A stretch of 64,000 nucleotides of DNA, taken from Patescibacteria group bacterium (GTDB lineage Bacteria; Patescibacteriota; Patescibacteriia; 2-12-FULL-60-25). Each line of letters opens with the position of its first letter. Within the stretch, counting starts at the first letter, position 1. Shown here piece after piece: positions 50,133 through 58,747 of this stretch. Under the pieces are notes generated by a model. The model searched no databases, was not told the DNA's origin, and saw only the letters and a list, made by a program, of their open reading frames with translations. The position numbers were made by a program, and so were the translations under genes. The stretch lies in NCBI GenBank assembly GCA_028688515.1, contig JAQTXZ010000001.1:310001-374000 (forward strand), in the 5' to 3' direction.

Positions 50133-50963
50133 ATGATATTTGATTTAAAAATAAACATGGAAATACTTAAGCATTTTGAAATTAATAAAGAAAATGATTT
50201 TATTATTTTCTCTCTAAAAGATGAGGAGTGGGAGACTTTTATTAATATACTTCCAAGCGAATATAAAGACTGTTTTATTTCTAAAACTGACCTTGAAAGT
50301 CGTATAAAAACCCTTAGTTCAACAAAAGAAAAAGAATTATCTGAAATACTACCAACAGAAGGAAATATAAAATCAGGAGATTTCGGAGAAATATTGACCT
50401 TTTTTCTTTTTAAAGAGATTTATAAAAAACAACAAATTGATGGGCCTAAAAAGTGGAGATGGAAACAAGACCAGAATATGCCTGCTCCCTACTCAGATGT
50501 AATTTTATTTTCAATCAAAAATAATGATAAATACTCAAAGGATGACTTGATTATATCAGCTGAAAGTAAAATGAAAGCTACTAAAGACAAAAGACGTCAT
50601 CCAATCCAACTTTCAATTGACGGAGCAATAAGAGATCATACTTCTAGAATCGCAAAATCGCTAAGCTGGTTAAGAAAAAAATACAAAGATGAAATCGTGA
50701 ATGAAAATTCAGAAAAAGATAAACTTGTTCAATTAGTCAAAAATATTAATCGTTTTATTGAATCTGAAAAACCTGAACATGGAGAATATGTAAAAAAAGT
50801 AAAGGCAATTGCCTTTGTTGAAAAAGATTTTTTGGCAGATGAAAAAGTAAAAACAATAAATGTTCCAGATGAAGCTGGTCTGGATTTAGAAATATATATC
50901 GTCTCAATAAAAGATTTACAAAAAATGTACGAAACTGTTTTTTCTGAAATCCCTAAAATATGA
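50133..50963 (+). CDS. hamA: HamA-like nuclease of a Hachiman defence system
   Basis: A 276-residue AT-rich gene. It shows the DUF1837/HamA pattern with PD-(D/E)xK nuclease elements: SGDFGEILTFFLF (Glu 86), a strand with Asp 122 (PYSDVILFSI) and ESK (Glu 144, Lys 146) in LIISAESKMKATK. HamA is the DNase effector of Hachiman, held in check by and activated through the HamB helicase when aberrant or phage DNA is sensed. The gene overlaps the helicase gene by four bases (ATGA), the standard hamAB arrangement. ATG 50157 is an alternative start. No clear promoter is visible; transcription may read in from the array head. The assignment rests on motif pattern plus partner. Confidence 0.75.
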   Translation: MIFDLKINMEILKHFEINKENDFIIFSLKDEEWETFINILPSEYKDCFISKTDLESRIKTLSSTKEKELSEILPTEGNIKSGDFGEILTFFLFKEIYKKQQIDGPKKWRWKQDQNMPAPYSDVILFSIKNNDKYSKDDLIISAESKMKATKDKRRHPIQLSIDGAIRDHTSRIAKSLSWLRKKYKDEIVNENSEKDKLVQLVKNINRFIESEKPEHGEYVKKVKAIAFVEKDFLADEKVKTINVPDEAGLDLEIYIVSIKDLQKMYETVFSEIPKI

Positions 50964-53900
50964 TAAGTGATAAATTAAAGCTTTGGATAGCCCAGTCTGA
51001 ATCTTGGCAAACTTATATTGATTTTAAATTACCCGAAGATTCAATTGCGGCATATGATTTTTTAAAAAGACCGGAGGATTTTTATATTTCACTTTTTGGA
51101 AGTTTGTATGAAGTTCTTGAGAATCCTGAGATAGAAGAAGAGAAAATACTATCGGTAGCAAAAGGGATGGAAATCTATTCTTTAAAAAATAAAAGAGATA
51201 GTTTTAGTGGAGTAAGTCAATCAAATAATATTTTATTTTCAGCCGGACTGTATTATTTAGCAAATTATTCATCATCAGCTTCTCTTTTGGCTAATATTTT
51301 TACTTTTGAAGATTACCAAGAAGATATTGAAAAATTCTTATTGTCTTTCCTAAATAGGAAAAGTCTGGATCAAAATTTATATAGAGATTTATTGAATAAA
51401 TTTCTAAAAACAGGTAATCAAATTTACTTTATCGAATTACTTAATAAAATTACAGCACAAAAAGATAAATATTTTATAAATGATCCACATTTGTTTTCTC
51501 TTTATTATCTTACAGAGAGAATTCTTTTAAAATTTAAAAAGAGTAATATTTGGACTGATTTATTGGAACAAAATATTGATGTATCTTTTTGGAGAGGATA
51601 TATTGAAAAATCTATTTCTAAAAAGTTTCCAGTTTGGGATTTTTTTCCATCTCAAAAAATAGCATTAGAACAAGGGCTTTTAAAGGAATTTAAATCAATT
51701 GCTTTACAAACTCCAACTAGTTCAGGGAAAACAGCTATTTCTGAACTATTAATTTACAATGAATGGAAAAAAAATCCTCAATGTAGAATTTTATATTTAG
51801 CTCCTTTTAGGGCATTAGCATCAGAATTAAAACAAACTTTTGGAAAAAATTTAGCGGATCTTACAATTTTTTCAAAAACTATTTATGGGGGTGATATTCC
51901 CACCTTAGATGAAAAAAAAGCTATTCAAAATGTAAATCTTCTTATTTCTACTCCAGAAAAGTTTATAGCAATTAAAAACATAGACCCTGATTTTTCAAGA
52001 AATTTTTCAATGATTATTTGTGATGAAGGACACTTGTTAGGAGAACAAGGAAACAGAGGGCTTAACTATGAACTTTTATTATCACAGTTCAAAAAAGAAA
52101 ATAACAAAAAATTTGTTTTTCTTTCTGCTATTGTTCCAAATATTGTAGATATTAATAACTGGTTAGGGGGAAATGAAGAGACTGTAATAAGATCTGATTA
52201 TAGAGCAACTGAAATTGAATGTGCTTTTTTAAAGGAATCCCCGTACTCTACAGAAAAATCCCCAAGATTTGATTTAGAAATAAATCCATTGAGTGAAATT
52301 CCAAAGAAATATATTCTTTATAAATTTTTGACAGAAGATGACTTATCTTACAAAAAAATATCCCCAAAGAAAAAAAAGGAATCAGTAGCAATAGATAATG
52401 ATTTGAAGTCAAAATCTGCAATTATTGCACTAAAATCTTTAAATTCTGGTAGTGTGGCATTGTTCGCACCAACAAAAGGTCCACTTGGAATAAGTGGACT
52501 AGTAGATGAATTAATTTCTCAAATTGATAAAAAACCAGATTTATTTAAACATTTAAATCTTAAAGAAAGATCGGATGATAAAAGTGATTTGAAAGAGTAC
52601 TTCAAGGTAATATTTGGAGAAGATTATTTATTAACAAAAATTACTGATTATAGTATTTTGTTTCATCATGGAGACTTGCCTCAATGTGTAAGAGATGTAA
52701 TCGAGGACTATGTTAGAGAGGAGAAAATTAAATTAGTGATTTGCACAAACACTTTAGCGGAAGGCATAAATTTACCTATTAGAACAATAGTTATTCATAC
52801 AACAAGAAGAGATAATAGAGATGATATTTCAAAAATAAATTTGAGAGATTTGAAAAATCTTTTTGGAAGAGTTGGTAGGGCCGGTAAAGAAACAAAGGGG
52901 CTGGTTATTATTCCAAATCCAAAGGATTTCTCCATCGTAGAAAAAGTAATAAAAGATCAGGAATTACAAAAAGTGGAAGGATATTTATATGAAATTCTTA
53001 AAATCATTCATAAAAACATACAAGCCAAAAAAATTACTCTAACTAATGAAATTTTAGAAGTTCAACCAGAAGAATTTAAAGAGAGGGTTGATGTTATTGA
53101 TAAAGCTATTATTGATCTTCTGGAAGAAAATATCAGCGTTGAAAGTATAGAAGAAAAAATTGAGAACTTGATAAAAGAAACTTTTGCTTATTATCAAGCG
53201 AATGAAGAAGAAAAGAAAACTTTAAATACAGTAATTCAGCTTAGAGGAAAGAAAATAAAACAATATATTGAAAATACTAACTATCAATATATTAAAAAAA
53301 GTGGCTCAAATTTAAGACTCTATGAAGAATTAGAAGAAAAATTAGATCTTGAAAATGATATTTGGACAAATCTTGAAAATGCAAGCAATGATGAATGGTT
53401 AGATTTTATTTTGGAAATTGTTTTTAGTTTATCGTCAATAAAATACCAGCTTCAAAAATTTAATGAGAAAAATTTTAATTGCATGATTGATAGAAAAAAA
53501 ATTTTTCCAAAATATAATGAATATAAAAATATATTAAAAAATATATTTGAAGATACAGAATCGAAAAAATTAGTATTTAAAAATCAAATCGTAGAGGCAG
53601 ACCCAACTGACAACTTTCTCAATTTTCCTGAAAATTTAGAAAGAATTTTAAATAGAGCTTTAGAAAAAAGAAAGAAATATATTACACCCATAGATATAAA
53701 AAAAACTATAAAATTATGGATGAATGGAAAATGGTTCGAAGAAATTTCAAAAGAAGTATGTTCGGATAATATTAATGCCTCTTTGAGACTAATTAATCAA
53801 TTTATGGGATATAATTTACAAAGTGCCATTACTTCGATAATTCATATTACTGAATTAAAACTAAAAGAAGATAAAAAAGTGATATCTGGTACAATATTAG

Positions 53901-54163
53901 ACTTTCCGCAGTATCTACAATATGGATTAAAAAATAAAATTGTGTTATATTTAATGGAACTTGGATTTACAGACCGCATTGGTATAATTGCATTATCAAA
54001 AGAATTAAGTGGCCTCGAATTTTCTGAACCACAAGAATTAAGAAATTATCTTAATCTTAATAATCAACAAGTGCTCAATTCTATTAAAGATAAGTTGCCA
54101 AGGATTGTTTATGATGGAATCGAAAAATCACTTAATTTTTTGGAATATGATTTTATTAAATAA
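50960..54163 (+). CDS. hamB: HamB-like superfamily 2 helicase of a Hachiman defence system
   Basis: A 1067-residue Ski2-like SF2 helicase. An N-terminal domain of ~220 residues precedes motif I TPTSSGKT (about residue 252), motif II DEGH (about 354), motif III LSAIVPN, motif V ICTNTLAEGINLP (about 594) and motif VI FGRVGRAGK (about 635). A ~400-residue helical C-terminal region follows. This matches HamB, the ATP-driven DNA sensor that partners HamA. All core motifs look intact, so it is probably functional. Codon use is strongly AT-biased compared with the neighbouring chromosome, consistent with acquisition. It ends 62 bases before the right inverted repeat of its cassette. Confidence 0.8.
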   Translation: MISDKLKLWIAQSESWQTYIDFKLPEDSIAAYDFLKRPEDFYISLFGSLYEVLENPEIEEEKILSVAKGMEIYSLKNKRDSFSGVSQSNNILFSAGLYYLANYSSSASLLANIFTFEDYQEDIEKFLLSFLNRKSLDQNLYRDLLNKFLKTGNQIYFIELLNKITAQKDKYFINDPHLFSLYYLTERILLKFKKSNIWTDLLEQNIDVSFWRGYIEKSISKKFPVWDFFPSQKIALEQGLLKEFKSIALQTPTSSGKTAISELLIYNEWKKNPQCRILYLAPFRALASELKQTFGKNLADLTIFSKTIYGGDIPTLDEKKAIQNVNLLISTPEKFIAIKNIDPDFSRNFSMIICDEGHLLGEQGNRGLNYELLLSQFKKENNKKFVFLSAIVPNIVDINNWLGGNEETVIRSDYRATEIECAFLKESPYSTEKSPRFDLEINPLSEIPKKYILYKFLTEDDLSYKKISPKKKKESVAIDNDLKSKSAIIALKSLNSGSVALFAPTKGPLGISGLVDELISQIDKKPDLFKHLNLKERSDDKSDLKEYFKVIFGEDYLLTKITDYSILFHHGDLPQCVRDVIEDYVREEKIKLVICTNTLAEGINLPIRTIVIHTTRRDNRDDISKINLRDLKNLFGRVGRAGKETKGLVIIPNPKDFSIVEKVIKDQELQKVEGYLYEILKIIHKNIQAKKITLTNEILEVQPEEFKERVDVIDKAIIDLLEENISVESIEEKIENLIKETFAYYQANEEEKKTLNTVIQLRGKKIKQYIENTNYQYIKKSGSNLRLYEELEEKLDLENDIWTNLENASNDEWLDFILEIVFSLSSIKYQLQKFNEKNFNCMIDRKKIFPKYNEYKNILKNIFEDTESKKLVFKNQIVEADPTDNFLNFPENLERILNRALEKRKKYITPIDIKKTIKLWMNGKWFEEISKEVCSDNINASLRLINQFMGYNLQSAITSIIHITELKLKEDKKVISGTILDFPQYLQYGLKNKIVLYLMELGFTDRIGIIALSKELSGLEFSEPQELRNYLNLNNQQVLNSIKDKLPRIVYDGIEKSLNFLEYDFIK

Positions 54164-54224
54164 AAAGATAGGGTGTTTTTCTTTTTCCAATTCACCCCTA
54201 ACCCCTCTTGGAAAAAGAAAAACG

Positions 54225-54294
54225 AAAAATAAAAATTCCAAATTATGAAAAAATTCTTCAACAAAATAATAAGGAATGAAAAAATATTGAAAAA
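54225..54294. repeat. Right inverted repeat of cassette 1 (Hachiman)
   Basis: Reverse complement of 50010-50080 with mismatches in the middle. Fifty bases (ACGCTTCGGGG to CTCACCCTC) separate it from the R'' box of attC1. Upstream, 54187-54224 contains a CACCCCTAACCCCTC-type fragment. Confidence 0.88.
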
Positions 54295-54344
54295 TACGCT
54301 TCGGGGTCGTTACACTTTCGCTCCACTCCGTTACGCTCACCCTC

Positions 54345-54442
54345 GCACAACACAGTATATCTGGCTCGCTCGTGCCCTCGCTCGACCCATATTTGCCTCC
54401 GCTATCGCTACGGCAAACATCAGATATACTGAAACGTTGTAC
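54345..54442 (+). other. attC1
   Basis: R'' GCACAAC (54345-54351), L'' AGTATATCTG (54354-54363), L' CAGATATACT (54421-54430) and R' GTTGTAC (54436-54442). The L arms pair perfectly over 10 bp with the asymmetric spacing of integron attC sites; the loop contains a CCGTAGCG-type inner palindrome. It ends the Hachiman cassette. Confidence 0.88.
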
Positions 54443-54576
54443 GCCATACTGCCCATTTTTCTGATACAATGCGAAAGGAACTTTTAGAACATTTTTAACA
54501 TTTTTTTATCTGCACCCACTAATGAGCTAAATAGATAGCGCCTACTTAAAACATTCAACTTTCAATATAATATTTT

Positions 54577-55596
54577 ATGGCAAGAGATATTACACTCTAT
54601 CCAAGGAAAGCCTCACAGAGAGAACTTAGCGACTATTTGAAAAGTCTAGGCTTTGAAAGATGTGACCATTTTTGGGATTGGCCAAAGGGAACGCTCAATT
54701 ATTTTTGGTTTGAACATAAAGACTTTAAATCCATTGATGGTGTGTCGGCAGATATATTCCCAGTTTCAGATGAAGATTTAAAAATAACAGAAAATAAATG
54801 GGCTTTACATGTGCGGAACATATACTCTGCCAGCTGGCATGATGTTAAAATGCTTAATCATGTCCTAAGATATGCTCGAAAGAAATTTGGGGGGACAATT
54901 AAGGGTGATTATGGAATCAATAGATATGCACCCTTATGGAAAGACGAAAGTACGCCTATAAGTAGGGGTTTGTCTGCCATTTATCAAAAAGTTGAACAAC
55001 AGATAAGTGCAGTTAAATATTCACTTCCGGAACCGTCTATTGAACTCAAACCTTCAAATGTCAAAATAGATAAATTCATTGAATTTGCTAACGGGCTTGA
55101 CCCAGCCCGGGTAATCTACAACGGATTAGTTCCCTTTGCTGTATCTATGTTTGAATTTTTCTTTTCTCAATCATTTCAGGTTCTCATTAAGTATGATCCT
55201 TTTGCGCTTAAAAAAAGAAACAGTCATAAACAAAATATTGATTTCTCAACTGTACTTGAATTACAAAACGAACAGAGGACATTTGAAAGTATAATAGCAG
55301 AGGCCTTTACCTTTCAAAATCTAAACCAACTGAATAAAGCCTATAAGGAATGGTTGAATATTGACGTTAGAGAAATACTATTTAAGAAGAAAAAAATAGG
55401 AGCCTCTATCAGGTATTTAGAAAATAGGATCGCTGAAATAATTCAGTTTAGACATGGGATTATTCATCACTTCGCCATAGACTCAAAATTAACAAAAGCT
55501 GACTATATACACATTCTGCAAGCTATTGAGTTGGCAATTGCTGAGTTCATTCATTTCATAGAAAAGAGGTACAACATAAAAGTTGAAGTAGCTTAA
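54577..55596 (+). CDS. Cassette 2 protein with C-terminal HEPN-like Rx4H motif
   Basis: A 339-residue protein. The N-terminal half is unrecognised (MARDITLYPRKASQRELSDY). The C-terminal third is helical and carries FRHGIIHHF around residue 293, an R-x4-H motif of HEPN ribonucleases, followed by a long helix (HILQAIELAIAEFIHFIEKR). HEPN proteins with this motif are often RNA-cleaving effectors in defence or toxin systems; activity here is inference. It fills cassette 2 between array cores 54436 and 55754, with inverted repeats near both ends (CTTTTAGAACATTTTTA 54481-54497 and its complement 55603-55619). Confidence 0.65.
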   Translation: MARDITLYPRKASQRELSDYLKSLGFERCDHFWDWPKGTLNYFWFEHKDFKSIDGVSADIFPVSDEDLKITENKWALHVRNIYSASWHDVKMLNHVLRYARKKFGGTIKGDYGINRYAPLWKDESTPISRGLSAIYQKVEQQISAVKYSLPEPSIELKPSNVKIDKFIEFANGLDPARVIYNGLVPFAVSMFEFFFSQSFQVLIKYDPFALKKRNSHKQNIDFSTVLELQNEQRTFESIIAEAFTFQNLNQLNKAYKEWLNIDVREILFKKKKIGASIRYLENRIAEIIQFRHGIIHHFAIDSKLTKADYIHILQAIELAIAEFIHFIEKRYNIKVEVA

Positions 55597-55652
55597 AATT
55601 GATAAAAATGTTCTAAAAGACTCTATTTAAGACGAAAAATGGGTAGTACAAC

Positions 55653-55760
55653 GTACAACACGCACTAGGCGGTTCCGTTCGATGACTCACTCCACCCAAA
55701 TTTTGCACTGGTTATGATATTATACCAGCACAAAACTTCGCCCAGTGCGAAACGTTATAC
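55653..55760 (+). other. attC2
   Basis: R'' GTACAAC (55653-55659; a tandem second copy at 55646), L'' CGCACTAGGCG (55661-55671), L' CGCCCAGTGCG (55739-55749, one mismatch) and R' GTTATAC (55754-55760). R'' is the exact complement of the preceding core GTTGTAC (54436). The loop holds an inner stem TTTTGC...GCACAAAA. Confidence 0.88.
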
Positions 55761-55785
55761 GAAATATTTATTACCCCTTTTATTT

Positions 55786-56121
55786 ATGACTGAAAAATAT
55801 GACTTCTACTGTGAAGAGGCTTTATCTGACAAAACAGACATTGATAAAATTTTCGAGTCCGATAATGTTCTAGCTTTTCACCATACGAGGCCGTCATATC
55901 CGACTCATATTGTAATAATATCTAAGAAGCATATTCTAGACCTACCCTCTTTGCTAGATGAAGATTTAATAATACTAAATGAAATTCTGAAGGTTGCTCG
56001 TGATATTTCCAGGACATTGGATAAAGACCAGGGGTTGAAGTTGATTAATAATATTGGCAAATTTCAAGATACGCCTCATATTCATTTTCATTTAGTTGGT
56101 GGTGAAAAGCTAGAACGCTAA
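55786..56121 (+). CDS. HIT family nucleotide hydrolase/transferase
   Basis: A 111-residue HIT-superfamily protein with the catalytic histidine triad HIHFHLVGG (about residues 99-107) and the upstream FHHTRPSYPTHIVIISKKHI strand region. Such proteins hydrolyse nucleotidyl conjugates such as AMP-lysine or Ap4A. I start at ATG 55786 (MTEKYDFYC), because the upstream part of the frame lies inside the attC site. Cassette 3 cargo; ATTTATTACCC (55766) and GGGTAATAAAT (56130) are its inverted ends. Confidence 0.85.
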   Translation: MTEKYDFYCEEALSDKTDIDKIFESDNVLAFHHTRPSYPTHIVIISKKHILDLPSLLDEDLIILNEILKVARDISRTLDKDQGLKLINNIGKFQDTPHIHFHLVGGEKLER

Positions 56122-56145
56122 TATTGAATGGGTAATAAATACATC

Positions 56146-56224
56146 GTAGAACATTTCATATCTGGTTCCGCTAACGCTTCACGCAAATTGCTTGGCAACT
56201 GCAGATATAAAAATGACGTTCTGC
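56146..56224 (+). other. attC3
   Basis: R'' GTAGAAC (56146-56152), L'' region CATATCTG, L' CAGATATAAAAATG (from 56202) and R' GTTCTGC (56218-56224). R'' differs from the complement of the preceding core by one base. Confidence 0.82.
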
Positions 56225-56247
56225 GAAATTCAATAACCCAAAATACT

Positions 56248-56649
56248 ATGAAAAAAATAATAGCTACAACCAAGGCGCCAGCAGCAACACCTCTTTTCTC
56301 ACAAGCGATTCTTGAATCTTCAAAATATCGCTTGGAAATATCTGGACAGATCGGCCTTGACGGCAATGGCAAATTGGTAGATGGAGGCATTGAGGCTCAA
56401 ACCAAGCAAACTCTTCAAAATGTCGAAGGCATAGTGAGCGAACTTGGCTGGACGCTTGAAAATTTAACAAAGGTCAGGATATATTTGGTTGATATGGCAG
56501 ACTACACAAAGGTTAATGAGGTTTATGCCACCAAGTTCACGAAAAATCCTCCCGCAAGAATTGCCATTGCCGTCAAAGCCTTACCACTGGGAGCGCTCAT
56601 AGAAATTGAATGTGTTGCTGCTGGCGATGAAATATCGAAAGTTATTTAA
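56248..56649 (+). CDS. RidA (YjgF/UK114) family protein
   Basis: A 133-residue RidA-fold protein; RidA enzymes hydrolyse reactive enamine/imine intermediates formed by PLP enzymes. Visible: KYRLEISGQIGLDGNGKLVD, QTKQTLQNVEGIVSELG, the signature-like NPPARIAIAVKALPLGALIE with the catalytic-site Arg, and IECVAAG. I start at ATG 56248; the frame upstream is attC sequence. Cassette 4 cargo, bounded by perfect 15-bp inverted repeats (56229-56243 and 56660-56674). Confidence 0.9.
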   Translation: MKKIIATTKAPAATPLFSQAILESSKYRLEISGQIGLDGNGKLVDGGIEAQTKQTLQNVEGIVSELGWTLENLTKVRIYLVDMADYTKVNEVYATKFTKNPPARIAIAVKALPLGALIEIECVAAGDEISKVI

Positions 56650-56678
56650 TAGCAGTGGGTTTTGGGTTATTGAACATC

Positions 56679-56764
56679 GCAGAACACGCGATATCCGCAA
56701 GGGCTAAAGCCACATTTCAATTCGCTTCGCTTCTTGAAACGTCGGATATCGCGATACGTTATGA
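56679..56764 (+). other. attC4
   Basis: R'' GCAGAAC (56679-56685), L'' CGCGATATCCG (56687-56697), L' CGGATATCGCG (56743-56753, perfect 11-bp complement) and R' GTTATGA (56758-56764). R'' is the exact complement of the preceding core GTTCTGC (56218). Confidence 0.9.
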
Positions 56765-56816
56765 GACATTACGCTAATTTTCACATAAACTAAATTTACA
56801 TTTAACCAATACTTTT

Positions 56817-57308
56817 ATGTCTCAAGCGTTAAAAATGATCTTTGTTGCAGTCGTCGCCGCACTTATCGGAGGTAGCGGCACATATTTGTATCAAGCAAAT
56901 CAATCTCCAATTTCGCCACTCGCTAATACACAAGAACGAAAAATAAACGAACCGGAAGTTACAACAGCAATTGGTTCTGCAAATAAATTTACAGGGGTGG
57001 CAAAGTATAACTGTGAGAAAAGTGGCGGTTCGTTTACCAATAATAGTTGCGTATGTCCTATTGAAGCAGAATTAGGCCAGACTCAAGAGATGATGTATGA
57101 CAAAAATACCGGCTATTGCCAAACAACAGCCGGCGGTCCGGGTGGTGATGCTTTTGCTACTTCAATTGGATTACCATATGGAGATTATGGATTCTTTATG
57201 GGTATCATCGTAAATAGTTGTGAAAAATCGGGTGGCGAAATGTCTGGCGCGGCTTGTATTTGTTCAAAGAACACGACTTACGATAAGTCGACAGGATATT
57301 GTAAATAA
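56817..57308 (+). CDS. Cys-rich membrane-anchored or secreted protein (cassette 5)
   Basis: A 163-residue protein with an N-terminal signal/anchor (about residues 6-26) and two related Cys-rich units outside: NCEKSGG...CVC...TGYCQ (about 65-101) and SCEKSGG...CIC...TGYCK (about 134-163). The four-Cys units suggest small disulphide-bonded domains. No family recognised. Its cassette ends are the inverted CGCTAATTTT (56772) and AAAATTAGCG (57307). Confidence 0.7.
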   Translation: MSQALKMIFVAVVAALIGGSGTYLYQANQSPISPLANTQERKINEPEVTTAIGSANKFTGVAKYNCEKSGGSFTNNSCVCPIEAELGQTQEMMYDKNTGYCQTTAGGPGGDAFATSIGLPYGDYGFFMGIIVNSCEKSGGEMSGAACICSKNTTYDKSTGYCK

Positions 57309-57323
57309 AATTAGCGCGACATC

Positions 57324-57433
57324 ACTTAACAGCGCATGTCTGGTTCGGCTGCGGCCTCACCCATATTTGCCAGCGGTCGCCCTTCGGGCATATTGTACCG
57401 CTGGCAAACATCAGATATGCGCAAACGTTAAGT
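57324..57433 (+). other. attC5 (last site of array 1)
   Basis: R'' ACTTAAC (57324-57330), L'' GCGCATGTCTG (57332-57342), L' CAGATATGCGC (57412-57422) and R' GTTAAGT (57427-57433). An inner stem TTGCCAGCGG/CCGCTGGCAA is visible. R'' complements its own R' rather than the preceding core GTTATGA. Confidence 0.88.
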
Positions 57434-57439
57434 TAAATA

Positions 57440-57480
57440 TGAAAAAGAAAAGCCCCGCACGGTGAAACCGCATGGGGGAA
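57440..57480 (-). terminator. Intrinsic terminator of the minus-strand gene
   Basis: On the minus strand CCCCATGCGGT-TTC-ACCGTGCGGGG is followed by CTTTTCTTTTT, just inside the end of array 1. Confidence 0.75.
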
Positions 57481-57506
57481 TGATGGAGAGGAGCTGCTTA
57501 TCAGAA

Positions 57507-57905
57507 TTAATCCGGCGGAAGGAAGAGGCTGTCGGGCGCTTCGGTAATAGTGCATTTTGCGCCACCTCTGCCGGTTGCCGGACTGGAATATTCTCCGACC
57601 CACAGGTCACCTACGCGCCTGAACTTGTAGCGAATGATGTCGTTGCGGTTGTCGTATTTCTTTGCGAACTCTGCATCTTCCTGGGTGATCTTCACATCGA
57701 ACAACTCCGACTCGCCGAAATGGTCAAACATCTCACCGATCAGCTCTTGCTCGCTGTGAGGATTGGGGTAGATCACCCCAGAGTACATATATCTGCAAAG
57801 TCCTTCATGAATTACAACGCCAACGCCGCCCTCAACTTCTGACCGATGAGCGACGCTTAACCACTCACGGTTTTGAAAAAAGAACCCATGAATCAAACGT
57901 GCCAT
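57507..57905 (-). CDS. ORFan protein encoded against the array direction
   Basis: A 132-residue protein (MARLIHGFFFQNREWLSVAH start) of unknown family, without signal or membrane segments. It is the only minus-strand gene in the cassette region and has higher GC than the cassettes. A strong SD (GGGAGGTG) lies just before the ATG and a terminator follows, so it is self-sufficient. The SD context GAGGTGCAG resembles that of the ORFan at 832. It may be a cassette with its own promoter or chromosomal sequence trapped between two arrays. Confidence 0.68.
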   Translation of the reverse strand: MARLIHGFFFQNREWLSVAHRSEVEGGVGVVIHEGLCRYMYSGVIYPNPHSEQELIGEMFDHFGESELFDVKITQEDAEFAKKYDNRNDIIRYKFRRVGDLWVGEYSSPATGRGGAKCTITEAPDSLFLPPD

Positions 57906-58062
57906 TCTGCACCTCCCAGTTGAACAGCTTGATGGGTGTGTTTTGTTGAGATATTACGTGATTACACCCTAAAAATCAAGGGTGAGCAAAAAAATCAAAG
58001 GGGTATTTTAAATCTATACATTTGTTCGCTCTGGTGGCAATATGCAAATAGCTGGATGATAT

Positions 58063-58734
58063 ATGAAGACATGGTTAAAACGTTCACTTATCGCCCTCGG
58101 CATTCTGGTGGTTTTTGGAGTAAGTTTGATTTTTGGCGTCAATCTGTACGTGGAGCGAACAAGCTCTCGTTATATTTTAAGTCCCACGGAAGCTCCCAAG
58201 GCGGATGCGGTTTTAGTGCTTGGCGCGCACGTATTTTCCGATGGAAAGGTTTCGGACATGTTGAACGATCGTTTAATCGAGGCGCAAGAGCTGTACAAAC
58301 TTGGCAAAGCCGACAAGATATTGGTTAGCGGCGACCATGGTCAAAAAGATTATGATGAAGTGAATGCAATGAAGGATTTTTTGGTTGAGAGGGGTGTCCC
58401 GACACAAGATATTTTTATGGATCACGCCGGCTTTAGTACATACGAGAGCATGTACAGGGCAAGAGATGTTTTTGAAATAAAAAAGGTTATTATCGTTACG
58501 CAAGGATACCACTTGATGAGGGCTGTATTTGACGCAAGGGAGCTTGGTCTTGAGGCTTATGGCGTTGCCTCTGACCTGCGCAATTACGGTCCGGTGATGA
58601 ACTCGTACCGATTAAGGGAAATCGCAGCCAGGGACAAGGATTTCTTTTTTGCAAAGCTCTTCAAGCCCTTGCCGACTTTTCTTGGTAAAACAATTCCAAT
58701 TACGGGAGATGGCAGAGCGACGGATGATAAATGA
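58063..58734 (+). CDS. SanA/YdcF-like DUF218 membrane-anchored protein
   Basis: A 223-residue protein with one N-terminal membrane helix (about residues 9-28) and a DUF218 domain: ADAVLVLGAHVFSDGKVSDM, DRLIEAQELYKLGKADKILV, SGDHG, STYESMYRARDVF and VTQGYHLMRAVFDARELGLE. SanA and its relatives affect envelope permeability in other bacteria; the chemistry is unsettled. It lies between the two cassette arrays, followed 13 bases later by a methyltransferase. Confidence 0.85.
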   Translation: MKTWLKRSLIALGILVVFGVSLIFGVNLYVERTSSRYILSPTEAPKADAVLVLGAHVFSDGKVSDMLNDRLIEAQELYKLGKADKILVSGDHGQKDYDEVNAMKDFLVERGVPTQDIFMDHAGFSTYESMYRARDVFEIKKVIIVTQGYHLMRAVFDARELGLEAYGVASDLRNYGPVMNSYRLREIAARDKDFFFAKLFKPLPTFLGKTIPITGDGRATDDK

Positions 58735-58747
58735 TGCTCACGCTATT

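Noticed and set aside
50010-54294. The ~70-bp inverted repeats considered as transposon terminal repeats
   Set aside because: There is no transposase or target duplication, and every neighbouring cassette has its own unrelated inverted ends next to attC cores, so a cassette-level feature explains them better.
55646-55659. GTACAACGTACAAC before attC2 considered as part of the GTAC palindrome repeat family
   Set aside because: It is better explained as the R'' box (exact complement of the preceding core) with a short tandem duplication; the family palindromes are much longer.
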